Of a stretch of DNA of 64,000 nucleotides, positions 44,804 to 57,734 are shown piece after piece (position 1 is the stretch's first letter; each line of letters starts with the position of its first letter). The notes under the pieces were generated by a model. It searched no databases and was not told the DNA's origin. It saw only the letters and a program-made list of their open reading frames with translations. The translations under genes and the position numbers were made by a program. The stretch comes from Rhinopithecus roxellana (Eukaryota > Chordata > Mammalia > Primates > Cercopithecidae): the NCBI RefSeq assembly GCF_007565055.1, contig NC_044556.1, positions 134,515,808 to 134,579,807 of the forward strand. The letters are read 5' to 3'.

Positions 44804-47071
44804 ATGTATCAAGCAATCTTATTTTGAAATGTTTGCCTTTATTAGGTTAATTTGAAGTGAGTTCTGGAAGGAACTGAGAATATTTTATACTAAGTGTACC
44901 AAAGCTTCTTGTTAGGAAGTTTATAACTACCCTAAAAGTTACTCAATAATGACTATTACACTGGAACTGACTAAATCACTTTCTACTAGTGAGGACATCA
45001 TTCAGGGACTGCCCGACTCAGGGAATTGATAATGGTATATGAGGTCCTTCAGCTGAATTTTTGTGTGTGAGTTTATTCCAAATTTAGAGTCAGCCCTCAT
45101 TATCTGTGGTCAGTCAAGTAGAAGATGAGCTCTCAGAGCATTAGTCTTCCCCTCAAGACAGCTGGTTTTCCTTGGGCCCTCTCTGCTGTCCTCCATCCCC
45201 TCTCCTCCACATCCCTGCATCGGTTACTACAGAGCCCAGCACATAGGTACTCAGACTGTAATGAGTGTACACCTTCCAGATGAGAACAGTGTAGAAGTAA
45301 ACCATAGTTAGCTATGCTGAAGTGATTGACACCTTCACTCTTCTCTGCTCTTTAATTCCCCTCCAACAAACTTGTGTTCAACCCAATAAAGATGTTAGAT
45401 TCTGACCTATTTATTACTAGCTACAAAACTAGAACTCATGGACCAGACCCCATTCCTTCTAAGCTTTGCAGAGAGAAGATCTGCCACGAGGTTACCTTTA
45501 TAATTAATAGAACTGACTTTTAAAGGAATCAACTAGTGAAATGGTTGCTGGAATGAGTTTGGCACGTCAGGATTATTAAAAAGTTAAAAATGTTCATAGA
45601 TGTACATGTTCAAGGGAGAAGCAGGAAAAACAGCAGAAGCAGCCTGTACCCACTACTGTTTGAGATCAGAAGGGATCTTACAGTTTTCTAAAATAATGAA
45701 AATTTGAGTCTACTCTGACACCTTCTCATCTTCTTTTGATCAATGCCACCAAACAATCCCAGCCCCTCTTGGATGTAATCTGAGGAATAAAATGCTAAAA
45801 ATATCACCCAGGCGTTGCTTTTACCCCACATCTATTTTGACTAGCACAGCCTGCAACTGTTTACATGCAGGGAACAGGAGTCAGCCTACTGTTCCCGACG
45901 TGCATTTTAATAAGCCACCTGACAAGATCAACAGGAAGAAAAGAAAAATTGTGAACAGGTGCAAAGGATCTGGGGGGAGCGGGAGGAAGACAGGTCCTGT
46001 GTCTCCCTGCTCTTCCTCGAGTCGGCATGTTGTTCTGCTGCCAGGACCCCCTGGCTGTAAGAGTGGCTGTTCACATTTCCTCCAGTGTGGGCTCTGATAA
46101 AGGGAACCTAAAATCTCAAATTAATCACCCATGTCTTCAACAAAAGGAAAACTGAATTTTGGTAGTGATTGTTTTACTGTCGTAATCCAAAATGCTTCCT
46201 TCATTCGCTGAGAGGCGGATTGGTGAGGTAGGACGTTCCTGATGGCTGCCTTGCCTTGGGAATGTGTGGTGCATTTGCTGATGAGACGTTTGTTTCCAGA
46301 TGGACATCTTCCTTCCCGACACCAGCCTTTGAGAATGTGGCAGACCATTTTTAAATATTTGCTTTGTACAAATTGTGGCCTATTGAAGGGTCTTGCCCAG
46401 CTATTTTTGTTTTATACCATGATGGATTTTGTGCGGTGTGTTGTGTAAGTAATAATGATAGGTCTGGCTTTGTAGTCGTGGCTGTTTGTTTTCTCTTCCT
46501 TTGTATCCTCTAACACCACGTTGGCTAGCCAGCCAGGGTTGTTAATGACATGTTAAAGCCTATCTTCTGTCTAAATTGGTGGGGATTCTGTCTTGATTTT
46601 AAAAATGGCCTGTGTTTAGAATAATGCTGCTTTGAAAGTCGTGTAGCCCGTAGCTTTTCCATTTCATTGGAGAAACATATTGGAAAAATAGTAATAGTTT
46701 GTCCACTACCTTCAATTTAGTTGTGCTCCCTGGAGGGATAAGAAAATGAAGACTGAATGTTACTAGGCTGCTCAGAGTATGTCTGCACTAGTCTATGGCT
46801 TGGCGGATGGGAGAGGACTGTGGACAAGGCAAGGGCATCTCCTTCCTAGGAGAAATCTTCACCAAGCAATGGACAAGGGGCCATCTGGGTCTTTCCGAAG
46901 GTTCTCCTTAGGTCTGAAAATGTTACCCTCTTCCCCATCCTACAGACAAAATCATAGAATCCACTTGTGATATATATATATATATCTCTGTATTCTGTGT
47001 ATTTAAATAATTAGAAACTCACCATTAGCAATTAAGTCACAATTTAGTTCAGTTAAAGGTTATTAATAGTA

Positions 47072-47362
47072 GGCCAGGCGTGATGGCTCACGCCTATAAT
47101 CTCAGCACTTTGGGAGACCGAGGCGGGTGGATCACCTGAGGTCAGGAGTTCGAGACCACCCTGGCCAACATGGTAAAATCCGTCTCTACTGAAAATACAA
47201 AAAATTAGCCCGGCGTGGTAGCAGGCACCTATAATCCCAGCCAGTTGAGAGGCTGAGGCAGGAGAATCGCTTGAACCCGGGACGCGGAGGTTGCAGTGAG
47301 CCGAGATCGCGCCATTGCACTCCAGCCTGGATGGTAGAATGAAACTCTGTCAAAAAAAAAAA
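47072..47362 (+). mobile_element. Full-length AluS
   Basis: GGCCAGGCGTGATGGCTCAC to poly(A); perfect 17-bp target-site duplication AAAGGTTATTAATAGTA at 47055-47071 and 47363-47379. Confidence 0.96.
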
Positions 47363-48550
47363 AAAGGTTATTAATAGTAATTATCTCAGTCTGCCAGGAT
47401 TTATAAATATTAATGTCCCAAACTGAAGTTAGGCCCATTTTTACCTTTTTTTTTTTTACTTTTATTTTTATCTCTGTGTAATTGTATTGGGGGCAAATTT
47501 GTCAGTGTCTGCTCTTTTTTAATTAACGATTGTTTTTCCAAATTCTCAGTAAATAATCCTTCATCAAATTTGTCAGTATTATTAATTTACATTCATTTTT
47601 GTCTCTTCAAATTACCACGTTGGTATGTAAAATTCTTGTGTGTTGTAATTGTGGATCAGAATCTGTTGATTAACTTGTTAATACATTTAGGACCTGATAT
47701 TCCTAAAGAACTCATTACTGAACCTCACACTAGTCTTTCTAATATCTTTACAAAAAAATAGAATCAATAATAACTCTAAATTGTCAGATGGAAAAGACAG
47801 TTGGCTTAGCAGTGAACATGAAGTCTTTATTCAGATACATGCAAATGTATTACATTCTTAAGAATGATAATTTTGAGAAACATTTGAACAGCATAATTAC
47901 TTGCAGATATATTACTATAACGAACATCTTTGGGAGTTGTGTGTTAAGGGGTAATATGATGAGGAAACCTGAAACTATATTAGAAAGTGGTGTTATAGAT
48001 ACTAAGACAAGAAATTATATAAGAATATAGTCTTTGTACCTATTTAATCATAGTTAAGAAGAAAATATGTTGCAACTTTCTGAACTGAAATATAAACTCT
48101 CTTAGTGATAGACAGCTGTCTTTCAGGTGGCCCCTATAGTTAGACATTACTCCATGCCATATGGCAGACAATCGTCAGTTTGTTGGTTGATGATATTTTC
48201 TAATTTCACAATTTCTGTGATGTTTCCCACAAATTGGGTTAAGAGTGATTCAGAGTCACACCTATTTTTGACTTTAATGTGCTCAAGTCATTTCCTGTTG
48301 ACAGGAATCTGATGGAAATGTCATCATAGTGATCACTGTTCTGGAGAACTTAAGCTGCAAGTTTTCCTGAGTTTGTTCTATCATGTATATTAATACTGGC
48401 ATCTGTGTTCTCTCTCTGGCTGTTGCAGAGGCTAGGTCCCATCCACATCCCACTGTACTCTCCAGCCTTGAGTGATATACCTACCCATTTCATCTGTTAA
48501 GTGTAATAGCTCTTCATGCATATGACTTTACAGATAGATTGAATTAAAGT

Positions 48551-48600
48551 GTATACATTATATATATATGAAATATATATACAAAATATATATATGTAAT
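48551..48600 (+). repeat. (TA)n-rich tract
   Basis: TATATA runs with GAAA and CAAA interruptions. Confidence 0.9.
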
Positions 48601-49161
48601 GTGAAATAATTGTAGACTGCTAAAATTTAATATAGGAATCACAGAAAAGTCTCAATTCTTTAGTTGCTTCTATTTATCAATGTAACTCTTTAGTCTTACT
48701 CTGTTTTTTCAAAACAGAAATTAAAGAATGAATATATCACTGAAAATTGCTGGCACTGGCATTTTGGACTAATACTCTCTTGAAGAAAAATAAGCATATT
48801 CTCTTGAATCTTATCAGACAATTCTGTGATATGTCCTAGTGTAACATACATTTCAAAAAGTCTTTAGAGATGGAGTATCCTGTTTTCCTCTGCAACATTT
48901 GCTGTCTGTGGAAGGACCAGAAGTGACACTTTGATTAGCTGCATTCGTGATGCTGAGCTTTTTCCAGCAGACAGAGGAGAGGGCCTCATAAAAAGATCTA
49001 AGGTGCCTGGTAAAGCTTCTTCCAGATTATTCCAAATGAACCACATATGAAGGCCACAGGTGAAAGAGTCTAGCAAATTACGCTATTGGTATATTCTGAC
49101 TGACACTTTTCTACTGTTGGGGGAAAAATTATAAAATGTGTTTTCTTTTTTTGACGCTCAG

Positions 49162-49256
49162 ATGAGTATAGGATCAAACCAGTGGAAGAGGTCAAATACA
49201 TGAAAAATGGGGCAGAAGAAGAGCAGAAAATAGCAGCCAGGAACCAAGAAAACTTG
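49162..49256 (+). CDS. C1orf21: C1orf21 coding exon, residues 32-63
   Basis: These 95 bases complete Asp32 (G from the previous exon plus AT) and encode EYRIKPVEEVKYMKNGAEEE followed by QKIAARNQENL. This matches the human C1orf21 protein I recall at residues 32-63. The acceptor is a T-rich tract ending GACGCTCAG; the donor at 49257 reads GTAAGA. The exon ends on a codon boundary (phase 0). The segment is charged, with alternating Glu and Lys, and likely helical or disordered; there is no membrane segment and no known enzyme motif. The C-terminal half (about residues 64-121) is not in the window. Confidence 0.95.
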
Positions 49257-51424
49257 GTAAGAATTGACTTTCTCACTTAACAATGAATTTTGGTGACACC
49301 ATTGTAATAAAATCTGCACTGCATGTTTTAACTGCACTTACACACTGGCACAAGATTTCTTGAAAATGCTGCAGCTATTTATAGCTTGCCTGGAAGCTGC
49401 ACCATTACTCCTGTATCCTGTTTGTCTCTGAATAAGCCCTTCTTTAATCTTGATGGGGAATGCTCCAGGGAAAATATATCAAAACTATTAGTGTTTTAAA
49501 ATAGCTAAATTTAAGGGAAAAATAATGAAGTAGGATTGAGGTTTGTGAGGGGAGGATTGTTTTAGTGTTGTTTTTTTTCTACTTCTTTTAACGCATATCC
49601 AAATCAGGATGAATGGTTGTTTCATTATTCTAGACATGTAATGTTGACAAAGTTGCTTTTCAAAGGAATCGAAGGTCATTTTCAAAGTAAAAGCAACTTA
49701 CTTCAAGGTAAGTCTTTCTCCAAAGAGTCAGTCCTTCACATTCACAATATTAAAGGATATTGTGGGTTTTGAGTTTATGTGAGAATTGTGATGATCTGAA
49801 ACAGGAAGTTAAGAATCCCTTTTTTGAGTAGGAATCAGCATACACATTTCATCTTAACATCCCATATCTATAAAAACATTTAGCTAATTATAACATAGAT
49901 GGTTTCTTAAAAGTGATTACAAATTGTTAAGAATATGTATTTACTCAGTTGTATTGGAGCAAAATTGTTTATGTGGTTTATATTTTATTTTTGGATTACC
50001 TGTATTTGCTTTTTTCATGATTGAGTTAAAATGTATTTTTAAGAAGCTTGCAATGTCATATAATACTTTCACTTGACTTAAACTCATTTTTTTATCATGT
50101 GCTTTGTTTTTGTTTTAATAACTTCTGCTACAGCAGAGGAATTTGGCAAAATATTAAGCAGTGCACAGGAGTGTTTAGGGCTGTCATTTTCCATTACACA
50201 TTTGTGAATATTGAAGGCTGATTCTTTTCCCTAATTCTTTTCTGAACATATGATCTATAACTTGAAATACTGAAGCATCAACAAGTGAACATTTTAGATC
50301 ATTTTCAAGGAATGAAAATATACCTAGATATTGAAGTTTTGCTTCATAAATGGGATTTGGATTTTAAATATCACTTAAGACACAGAGATTAATCATATCT
50401 AGAGTGATAATGTATTTTAACATTAACACTTAAATCCAGGAAAGTAGCTATGACAAAATACTAAAAGTTAATATTACCAGACTGTCTACGTCATGTTTAT
50501 TTTGTTTTGAATGGATAAATCGAAGACCTGAGTATTGAAATATTAGTAGTCATTTTTCTACTTTATTTTGCTAAACAACAGAGTTTGTCCTTGCTTGATA
50601 TAGTTTCAGCTTGAGTTATCAATCTCATCCTTAATAATAATATTTACGGTAGAGGCTAGAGAGCTCCTTGTGAGTAGTCTGGCAGTGGTTTCTCCTTGAA
50701 TCTACTAATGTGTGTCTCTGTTTCACATGCTTATGTCTCTAGAACCAAAGAAGCAACACCTTGTATAGTTCCCAAGTTTTTTCAGTGTGCTTTCATCGTA
50801 TTTAGAACCAGTATAACTTTTTTCCTTCTCTCTCAGTTTTGCAATCTTTCAACTACTTGGTGCTTGGTGTATTCTTTTTCAGCATTGTGGTCAGAAGCAG
50901 ACTGAATAGAGATTTGAAAAGAGAAAATTTTTTGGTCATTCTGATTTATTTGTGGATTATCTGTGACAAGCCTTGCCCCTTTGCTCTGCCAGCCAGCCAG
51001 AGTCCAGGCTCCCAATAAAGAAGTGTGTAAAGGTCTGCATGGGGAATGGGGAGTAAATAGCTATCTTTGATCCTGAAATTTCTAGACTGTTTTCCAAAAT
51101 TAAGTGACTGTTCAGTTATTTGGTAATTTGTTGTCTTTGTTAACTACTCCATCCTTTGGGGTACATAATCAAGTATTGACCATACACATCATTTGAAAAA
51201 GTACTAATAGCCTCCTAAACTTGAAGCTTAACATTGGAAGATGGATAAAATAGATTTAACAATTCTTTTTTTTTTTTTTAAATAAAAATCACTCTTTAAA
51301 ATAAGTGTCAAGACGTTCTTACATTTCAAAGAATGATATTAAGATGTAGGTTAAAGTGTTTTTTTAAAGTTTATTTAAACTCAAACTGTTGCATTGAAGG
51401 GGCTCAGCAAACACAACCAAGGAA

Positions 51425-51640
51425 GTATGGCATGATGGTGAGGACTCAGGGTTCCAGGCTCAGCTCTGCCACTTGCTCACTGTGGGATCAAGTTCTTTAT
51501 TTCTCTAAACCTCCCACCCATCACATGAGGAAAAAAACAGTGCCTCACAGTCCTGTTGTGAGTATGACTTGAGATGATAGTCATAAGCCTGAGTTCAGTG
51601 CTTAGCACATGATAAGCACCTGTAAGAGTTAGGCATCATC
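51425..51640 (+). mobile_element. MIR element
   Basis: CCAGGCTCAGCTCTGCCACT, AAGTTCTTTATTTCTCTAAA, CAGTCCTGTTGTGAGTATGA and GTGCTTAGCACATGATAAGC are the MIR blocks in order. Confidence 0.8.
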
Positions 51641-51729
51641 ATACAAAACAAAAAGAAAGAATAAAGAATGTTAAAAGCAGGTTTCTTTCTTTTTTCCTTT
51701 ATGTTAATTGGTAAGAGGTTTCTAAATGA

Positions 51730-52740
51730 ATACTTATTCATTTAGTATTCATTTAGTACCTATTATGTACAAAACACTCACTAAGTTTTGAGAGACACAG
51801 AGTGCTTAAAGTCACAGTCCTCAAGGAGCTTACAGTATAATTTCATTCAGTTCAACAAATATTTGATTGCCTCTTGCAAAGAGAGTGCCTTTGCACTAGA
51901 CTCTGCAGAGAAATAGATAAATAAGGAAACCACTCATCCTCAGGGTGCTTGTATTGCAGTGTACAAAGTACATACAGAATTAAAATAAGGTGAGATTGAA
52001 CTTGAAGAAAGAAACACAAAGAGCTGCAGCTATTCAAAGGAGGCAGATTGCTCGTCGATTGGGGTATCAGGACCTACTTCATGAAAAAGCTGACATTTAC
52101 GATGGGCCTCAAAGTATGGAATGGGGGACAAGTGCCCAAGCAGAAGTAACAGGTGGAAAACATAAGATATATTTAATAAAAAGCACATAGTCCTTTTGGT
52201 TGGGGAATGGCAGAGAAGAGGAGTAAGTGTCAGTAGGGGAGCAGTGGGAGATTAGAATCAAAACGTAGATGGGCTAATGTGTAGAGCCTTAATGTCCAAC
52301 TGAGAGGCCTAAAATATGCAGTGGATTAAATGGAGGCTTTGAGTGTTCATAAACTGGGGACTGGCAGGATGGGATTATAATTCAGGAAAGTTTATGTGGC
52401 AACAGCTGGTGTAATATAGATTTGGTTGGGGAGCCAAAATGGGAGACCAGTCACAATAATTTTTTCAAGAGGCAGTGAAATCTGAACCAAGGTGTTGGCA
52501 GGGAGAGTAGAAAAGATTTGGATAAGGTTGCAAAAGTAGAAGCAACAAGATTTGACAGCTCATTAGATGTTAAAGAAGACGAGTGAATCGGGAGATAATG
52601 GTAATGCCAAGATTTAGACCTGCTGGGAAGATGATGGGTTGCCGGTGGTGAGAAGAAGTAGTGACCGTAATGATATGGTGAAATCAGCAGGAAGATTGTG
52701 TTTGAGGAAAATATAAGGTATCCATCCATTCATTATTTAT
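51730..52740 (+). mobile_element. Ancient interspersed repeat, longest copy
   Basis: CACAGTCCTCAAGGAGCTTA, then CAAGTGCCCAAGCAGAAGTA, TGTGTAGAGCCTTAATGTCC and GCCAAGATTTAGACCTGCTG keep the order of the old repeat also at 35525. About 1 kb long; family name uncertain. Confidence 0.5.
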
Positions 52741-53214
52741 TTATTCCTGTTAATCCTTAAAAAGCTCAAAGTGTAGTACACAGAAGGAAAAGTTAAGCCA
52801 TGGGTCATACGACAGTGTAATAAGTGCAGTAACAGAACTTCACCTGTTACTACCAGATTCTTAGGCAGTCAGATTATTTGGGAGGCATAAAAGCACATCA
52901 GACATAAACCTCCCTTGGGAACCCACTTTCTGATAGCAGATAGCAGGCTTGTGACCTAAATTACCACAATTCAGGGTACTATGTGAAAATAGAGGTTGGT
53001 TTTGAGTAAGCAGAGCTTTAGGAACTGTAGAACATTCATGTGGAAAACTGGTGAAGAGATGGAAATGAAGGTATGCAGCTCAGCAGCATTGCTTGGGACA
53101 TGTCAGCTGTTCAGAATATTTTTGTTGACTTGAATGAACAGAAGAATGAATGAATAGGCATAGTTGGGCCTATAGGTATACATTTAGATCAAGTTGATGG
53201 CTGAACACTTGATG

Positions 53215-53572
53215 TATTAGTCCGTTTTCATGCTGCTGTAAAGACATATCTGAGACTGGGTAATTTATAAAGTAAGAGGTTTAATTGAGTCACAGTTCTG
53301 CATGGCTGGGGAGGCCTCAGGAAACTTACAATCATGGTAGAAGGGAAAACAAACCCGTCCTTGTTCACATGGTGGCAGGAGAGAGAAGTGCATAGTGAAG
53401 GGGAGAAAAGCCCCTTATAAAACCATCAGATCTCATGAGAACTCACTCACTGTCATGAGAACGGCATGGGGGGACTGCCCCCATGATCTAATCACCTCCC
53501 ATGAGGTCCTTCCCCCTACATGTGGGGATTACAATTCAAGATGAGACTTGGGTGGGGACACAGAGCCAGTGT
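53215..53572 (-). mobile_element. THE1/MST-type MaLR solitary LTR, antisense
   Basis: TATTAGTCCGTTTTCATGCT, AACCATCAGATCTCATGAGA, CATGATCTAATCACCTCCCA and GAGACTTGGGTGGGGACACA are the full-length reverse of a THE1/MST LTR of about 360 bp. Confidence 0.9.
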
Positions 53573-53689
53573 CTTGAATATAAATGGGGCAGCCAAAAGG
53601 AAGAAAAGAGACAATGGTCAAAGAAAGCCTCTTGAGACTCCAAGGTCCACTTCAAGGCCCTCCCTAGGTGATCTGTGCCCACAGGAGCC

Positions 53690-53965
53690 TTTGGTTTCTG
53701 TCTTGCCACTGCCCTCCTTGCTCACAGCAGGCCTCATCATTGGTTCATTGTTTAAGATTCTCCTTTATTCATTCGGATTATATCCAAGTTCTTTATAGTA
53801 CTCAACACAACTGTTTGGGATAACTGTGCATAATTTGCTCAATATGTGTTCCTCTTTTGGACTGTAAGCTCATGAGGCTAAGAACATTATCTTTTTGGCC
53901 TATAGTTAGGTGTGTAGCACCCGACAGTTCTTAACACTTAGTAGTTGCTCAATAATTGCTGCAGA
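53690..53965 (+). mobile_element. L2 3' region
   Basis: GGACTGTAAGCTCATGAGGC and CTTAGTAGTTGCTCAATAAT are the conserved L2 3' end. Confidence 0.6.
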
Positions 53966-54340
53966 CCTCCAGTCTCTTGAGCCACTTGACATCAGCGCTA
54001 TGCGATGGAGAAGATCATGCTGGTTTTCTGAGGCTGATGATAAATGATTTATGTCAGTCATTTATGTACTCACAATATGAAGATGTTCATTATTCCAATT
54101 TTCATCATTGCTTAATGTCGTATATTCCACTTTGCTTCTCTCAGACTTTAATTCCATCTTAAGGATGGTGGTGTGAAGTAGTAGCATTTGCCTTGGAGAG
54201 TATACATAGATAAATATCAGTATGGGCTCTAACTTCACCATTTCTAGCTTTATAATTTTGGCCAAATATCGAAAACTTTCAGACTTCAGGAAGTTCCTCA
54301 TCTGGAACCTGGGGAATCACAAAATTATTAATTATTGACA

Positions 54341-54736
54341 CAGGGGTCCCCAAGCCTCAGGCCCTGGACCAGTACTGGTCCGTGACCTGTTAGAAACCAG
54401 ACCACACAGCAGGGGGTGAGCGGCAAGCGGGTGAGGGAGCGAAGCTTCATCTGTATTTGCATCTGCACCCTATCGCTCACATTACCACCCAAGCTCTGCC
54501 TCCTGTCAGATCAGCAGTGGCATTAGATTCTCATAGGAGAACAAACCCTATTGTGAACTGCACAAGTGAGGGATCTAGGTTGCATGCTCCTTATGAGAAT
54601 CTTAACTAATGCCTCATGATCTGGGTGGAACAGTTTCATTCCGAAGCCCCACCCCTTTGCCCCTTCACCCTGGTCTGTGAAAAAAATTATCTTCCATGAA
54701 ACCAGTTCCTGGTGCCAAAAAGGTTGGGGACCGCTG
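54341..54736 (+). mobile_element. MER1-type hAT-Charlie element, complete
   Basis: Terminal inverted repeats CAGGGGTCCCCAA (54341) and TTGGGGACCGCTG (ending 54736). Internal TACTGGTCCGTGACCTGTTA, CTGTCAGATCAGCAGTGGCA and CATAGGAGAACAAACCCTAT match MER1. No transposase. An 8-bp target duplication is no longer clear. Confidence 0.92.
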
Positions 54737-54754
54737 TACTAAAATATTAGAAGA

Positions 54755-55070
54755 AATTATGTGAGAATATGTTTACAACCCAAGCAAAGGGAGGGAAAGC
54801 AAAAGCTATGAAGAAAAAGCTTTCTTTCATTACATTGAAATTAAATACTTTTGTAAAGCAGAATAGCTACAAAAAGTAGTTTATAGATAGGCAAAATCCT
54901 GGGAGGAAATTTTTATGATAAATAAAAGACAAAGGATTAATGTCTGGGATTTAGAAAGAACATGTAAATAATTGAGAAAAAGATAATCTGTTAGAAAAAT
55001 AGATAAATGAACAGATGGTTTACAGTAGAGGGGATACTGGATGATAAGCATATGAAAATATGTTCTGTAT
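54755..55070 (+). mobile_element. L1M relic, ORF2 3' part
   Basis: GACAAAGGATTAATGTCTGG and ATAAGCATATGAAAATATGT belong to old L1; it is continued at 55980 after unrelated sequence and an Alu. Confidence 0.65.
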
Positions 55071-55584
55071 CACTAGAACCGTGGATACCCTCTTAACCAG
55101 CTCTGCAAATCTCTCTCTGAAAGATACTGGCTGCAGCCAAAGCATGCTTGCCTGGATGGCTAGTAGGCTATTCACTAGAACACCTGTATGCATTTGCTTC
55201 CACAGTTAATTGTGTGTTCTCCAAGAGCTGGTTTGCTGGTTCCCAAACTTTTTTATACTGGTTGAATGCCATTGTAATTATGTAATTTAGTTAAATAATA
55301 TGTAAGCCAATGAAACGCAAGTATGGAAAGAGCTGTTTCAGTGAAAATCAAATCGAATGCTTTGGAAAGTCTTGATGAAGGCAAATTACTAAAAACTTGG
55401 TGTTAAATTCTGTGCTCAGATTATTTCACAAGGTCTTTACATTCCTACTTCATATAAGAAACCAAAACAGGGATCTTAGATGAGCATTAAGGATATGGTC
55501 AATGCAGGAGGTGAAGGTGCAGCCCTTGTCAGTGGTTCCTTGCTTAAAGGAGAAACCTTGTTCCTACATCAAAAAATGGGAGTG

Positions 55585-55882
55585 GGCTGGGTGTGGTGGC
55601 GCATGCCTATAATTCCAGCACTTTGGGAGGCCAAAGTGGGAGGATCACTTGAGGCCAGGACTTTGAGGTCATCCTGGACAACATAGGAAGACTCTGTCTC
55701 TACAAAAATAAAAGAAAAATAGAATTAGCTCTGCCTAGTGGTGCATACCAATAGTCCCAGCAACTCAGCAGGCTGAGGCAGGAGGATCACTTGAGCCCAG
55801 GAGTTCAAGGCTACAGTGAGCTCTGATCATGCCAGTGCTCTCTAGCCTGAGTGACAGAGCAAGACCCTGTCTCTAAAAAGAG
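55585..55882 (+). mobile_element. AluJ-type element
   Basis: GGCTGGGTGTGGTGGCGCAT to GACCCTGTCTCTAAAAAGAG; strongly diverged. Confidence 0.9.
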
Positions 55883-55979
55883 GAAATGTACATTCATGTA
55901 ATTTAAAATAAAATCATATGTTTAATGTATATATACATTTAACTTACTGGATTGTTTAATTACCAGTTTGGATGGTGTT

Positions 55980-56900
55980 GCCTAATAGGACTTTTATTGT
56001 AATCAGGGAAAGGCAGATTATGACATGATCCCAGTTTTCACCCATTAGATTGGCAAAATTTTGAAGTTTGATAATGTCAGATTTTGGCCTGATTATAGGA
56101 AAATAGGCATTCAAATACTAGTGATAAACATTTTGGAGGATCGTTTAACAACATCTGTTGAAGTTTAAACATGCACACCCATAACCCAGCACTGCCACAT
56201 CTTGCTGTCCACCCTAGCAGCTGCCCGTGTCCATGAGGAAGCTTGCACAAGACTTGTTCACTACAGCATTGTTTATATTAGTGAAAATTTGAAAATAACC
56301 TCCCTGTTTGTCAATACAAGAATAATACAGCTATACAGGCCGGGCGCGGTGGCTCAAGCCTGTAATCCCAGCACTTTGGGAGGCCGAGACGGGCGGATCA
56401 CGAGGTCAGGAGATCGAGACCATCCTGGCTAACACGGTGAAACCCCGTCTCTACTAAAAAATACAAAAAACTAGCCGGGCGCAGTGACGGGCGCCTGTAG
56501 TCCCAGCAACTCGGGAGGCTGAGGCAGGAGAATGGCTTAAACCCAGGAGGCGGAGCTTGCAGTGAGCTGAGATCCGGCCACAGCACTCCAGCCTGGGAGG
56601 CAGAGCGAGACTCCGTCTCAAAAAAAAAAAAAAAAAAAAAAAAAAAATAATAATAATAATAATACAGCTGTATTATACAAGACAGCAATTAAGAAGAATG
56701 AGTTAGAATTCTATGAGCTGTCATCGAAAAATTGTGCAGATTGTGGAATGGATGTGTATACTATGATGTCATTTAAGGTTTTATTAAATAAAATAAAACA
56801 GAACAGCAACACTGTATTTTCTGTGGGTACCCATATATGTATAGGTATTCATAGATTAAAAACTGGGTGGATGTATCCCAAATGACTAACAGTGGATACC
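55980..56900 (+). mobile_element. L1M relic split by AluY
   Basis: CCCATTAGATTGGCAAAATT, CAGCATTGTTTATATTAGTG (before the AluY), and TTATACAAGACAGCAATTAA (after it) are the L1 3' ORF2 order. Frames are broken. Confidence 0.7.
56336..56657 (+). mobile_element. Full-length AluY of cercopithecid type
   Basis: AGGCCGGGCGCGGTGGCTCA through GAGATCCGGCCACAG and a 29-A tail followed by ATA repeats. Target-site duplication AATAATACAGCTATA/AATAATACAGCTGTA at 56321-56335 and 56658-56672. Confidence 0.96.
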
Positions 56901-56929
56901 TGAGTTGATGGGGAACCTAAGAATGTAAA

Positions 56930-57085
56930 GGTTCAGTTTCCTGCTCTGCAAAATGGGGAGAATAATTGGAGCCACTTTAGTGGGAAGTTATGAAAATTAA
57001 ATAAGATATACCTGTAACCTCGTTGAACACTTCCTGGCATAGAAAATGCCATTCTTGGCTATTTTCATGTTACTTTTATTAGTGG
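56930..57085 (+). mobile_element. MIR element fragment
   Basis: TCAGTTTCCTGCTCTGCAAA, ATGGGGAGAATAATTGGAGC and ACTTCCTGGCATAGAAAATG fit MIR. Confidence 0.6.
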
Positions 57086-57734
57086 AGTTGGGTCCGGTGG
57101 GAATGGATTAGAAGAATTGCATGTGGTAGTTAAAGGGCGTTTTTATCCTTAAACTTAAGGTTTTTAATTTTTTCAAGAAAATATGAGTATATTATCTGTG
57201 TGATTTAGAATTGATTTTTAAAAAGGGAGATAACAATAATAAAAATCCAATATTGACTACTTGGGAATCTGCAAGTAGAATTATGACATTTTCTCCTTAT
57301 CTTATATATCCTCAGTTTTTAGTCCTCTGTGAAGTCTGATGAACAGATTAGGACTGTTAGAACACAATTAGAAGGAAACTCGAGAATCATCGGGCTTTGC
57401 TTTATGTAGGTTACCAGTTTTGCATATAAATGATTTAAAAGTTTACTACCCTAGACTTGGCAGTATTCAGATTCCTTGGCCTTTCTAAAGTAAGTATTTT
57501 GACAGATAAAGGACATTCCCATTTTAGTTTCTAAGTGTTCCTTCTTACTGTACAATAAAACATCATTTAAGGAAAATATTAAGGACATTAAATAAGGAAA
57601 ATTATTTCTTTAACTAACATTTGTCATTCTCAGCCCATATTCCCTTAAGAATATTAAGCCATTTGATGATGGATTTTTGTTTGTTTGTTTGTTTGATTGT
57701 ATTTCCTAGCTTTACATATATTACATTAGTTTTG

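Larger units (their letters stand above)
17504..49161 (+). other. C1orf21: C1orf21 complete intron between residues 31 and 32
   Basis: A 31,658-base intron, donor GTGAGT at 17504 and acceptor ...TTGACGCTCAG ending 49161. It holds a sense-oriented TXN processed pseudogene, many repeats and a candidate cryptic exon, all listed separately. Blocks where I recognise nothing include 23090-24440, 26060-26900, 27060-27970, 28570-29270, 33225-35520, 37600-40030, 41550-42460, 44810-47050 and 47380-49130. Confidence 0.95.

Noticed and set aside
45792..46097. 101-codon ORF in the repeat-free block
   Set aside because: Low-complexity Ser/Gly/Lys composition, no homology recognised, chance length.
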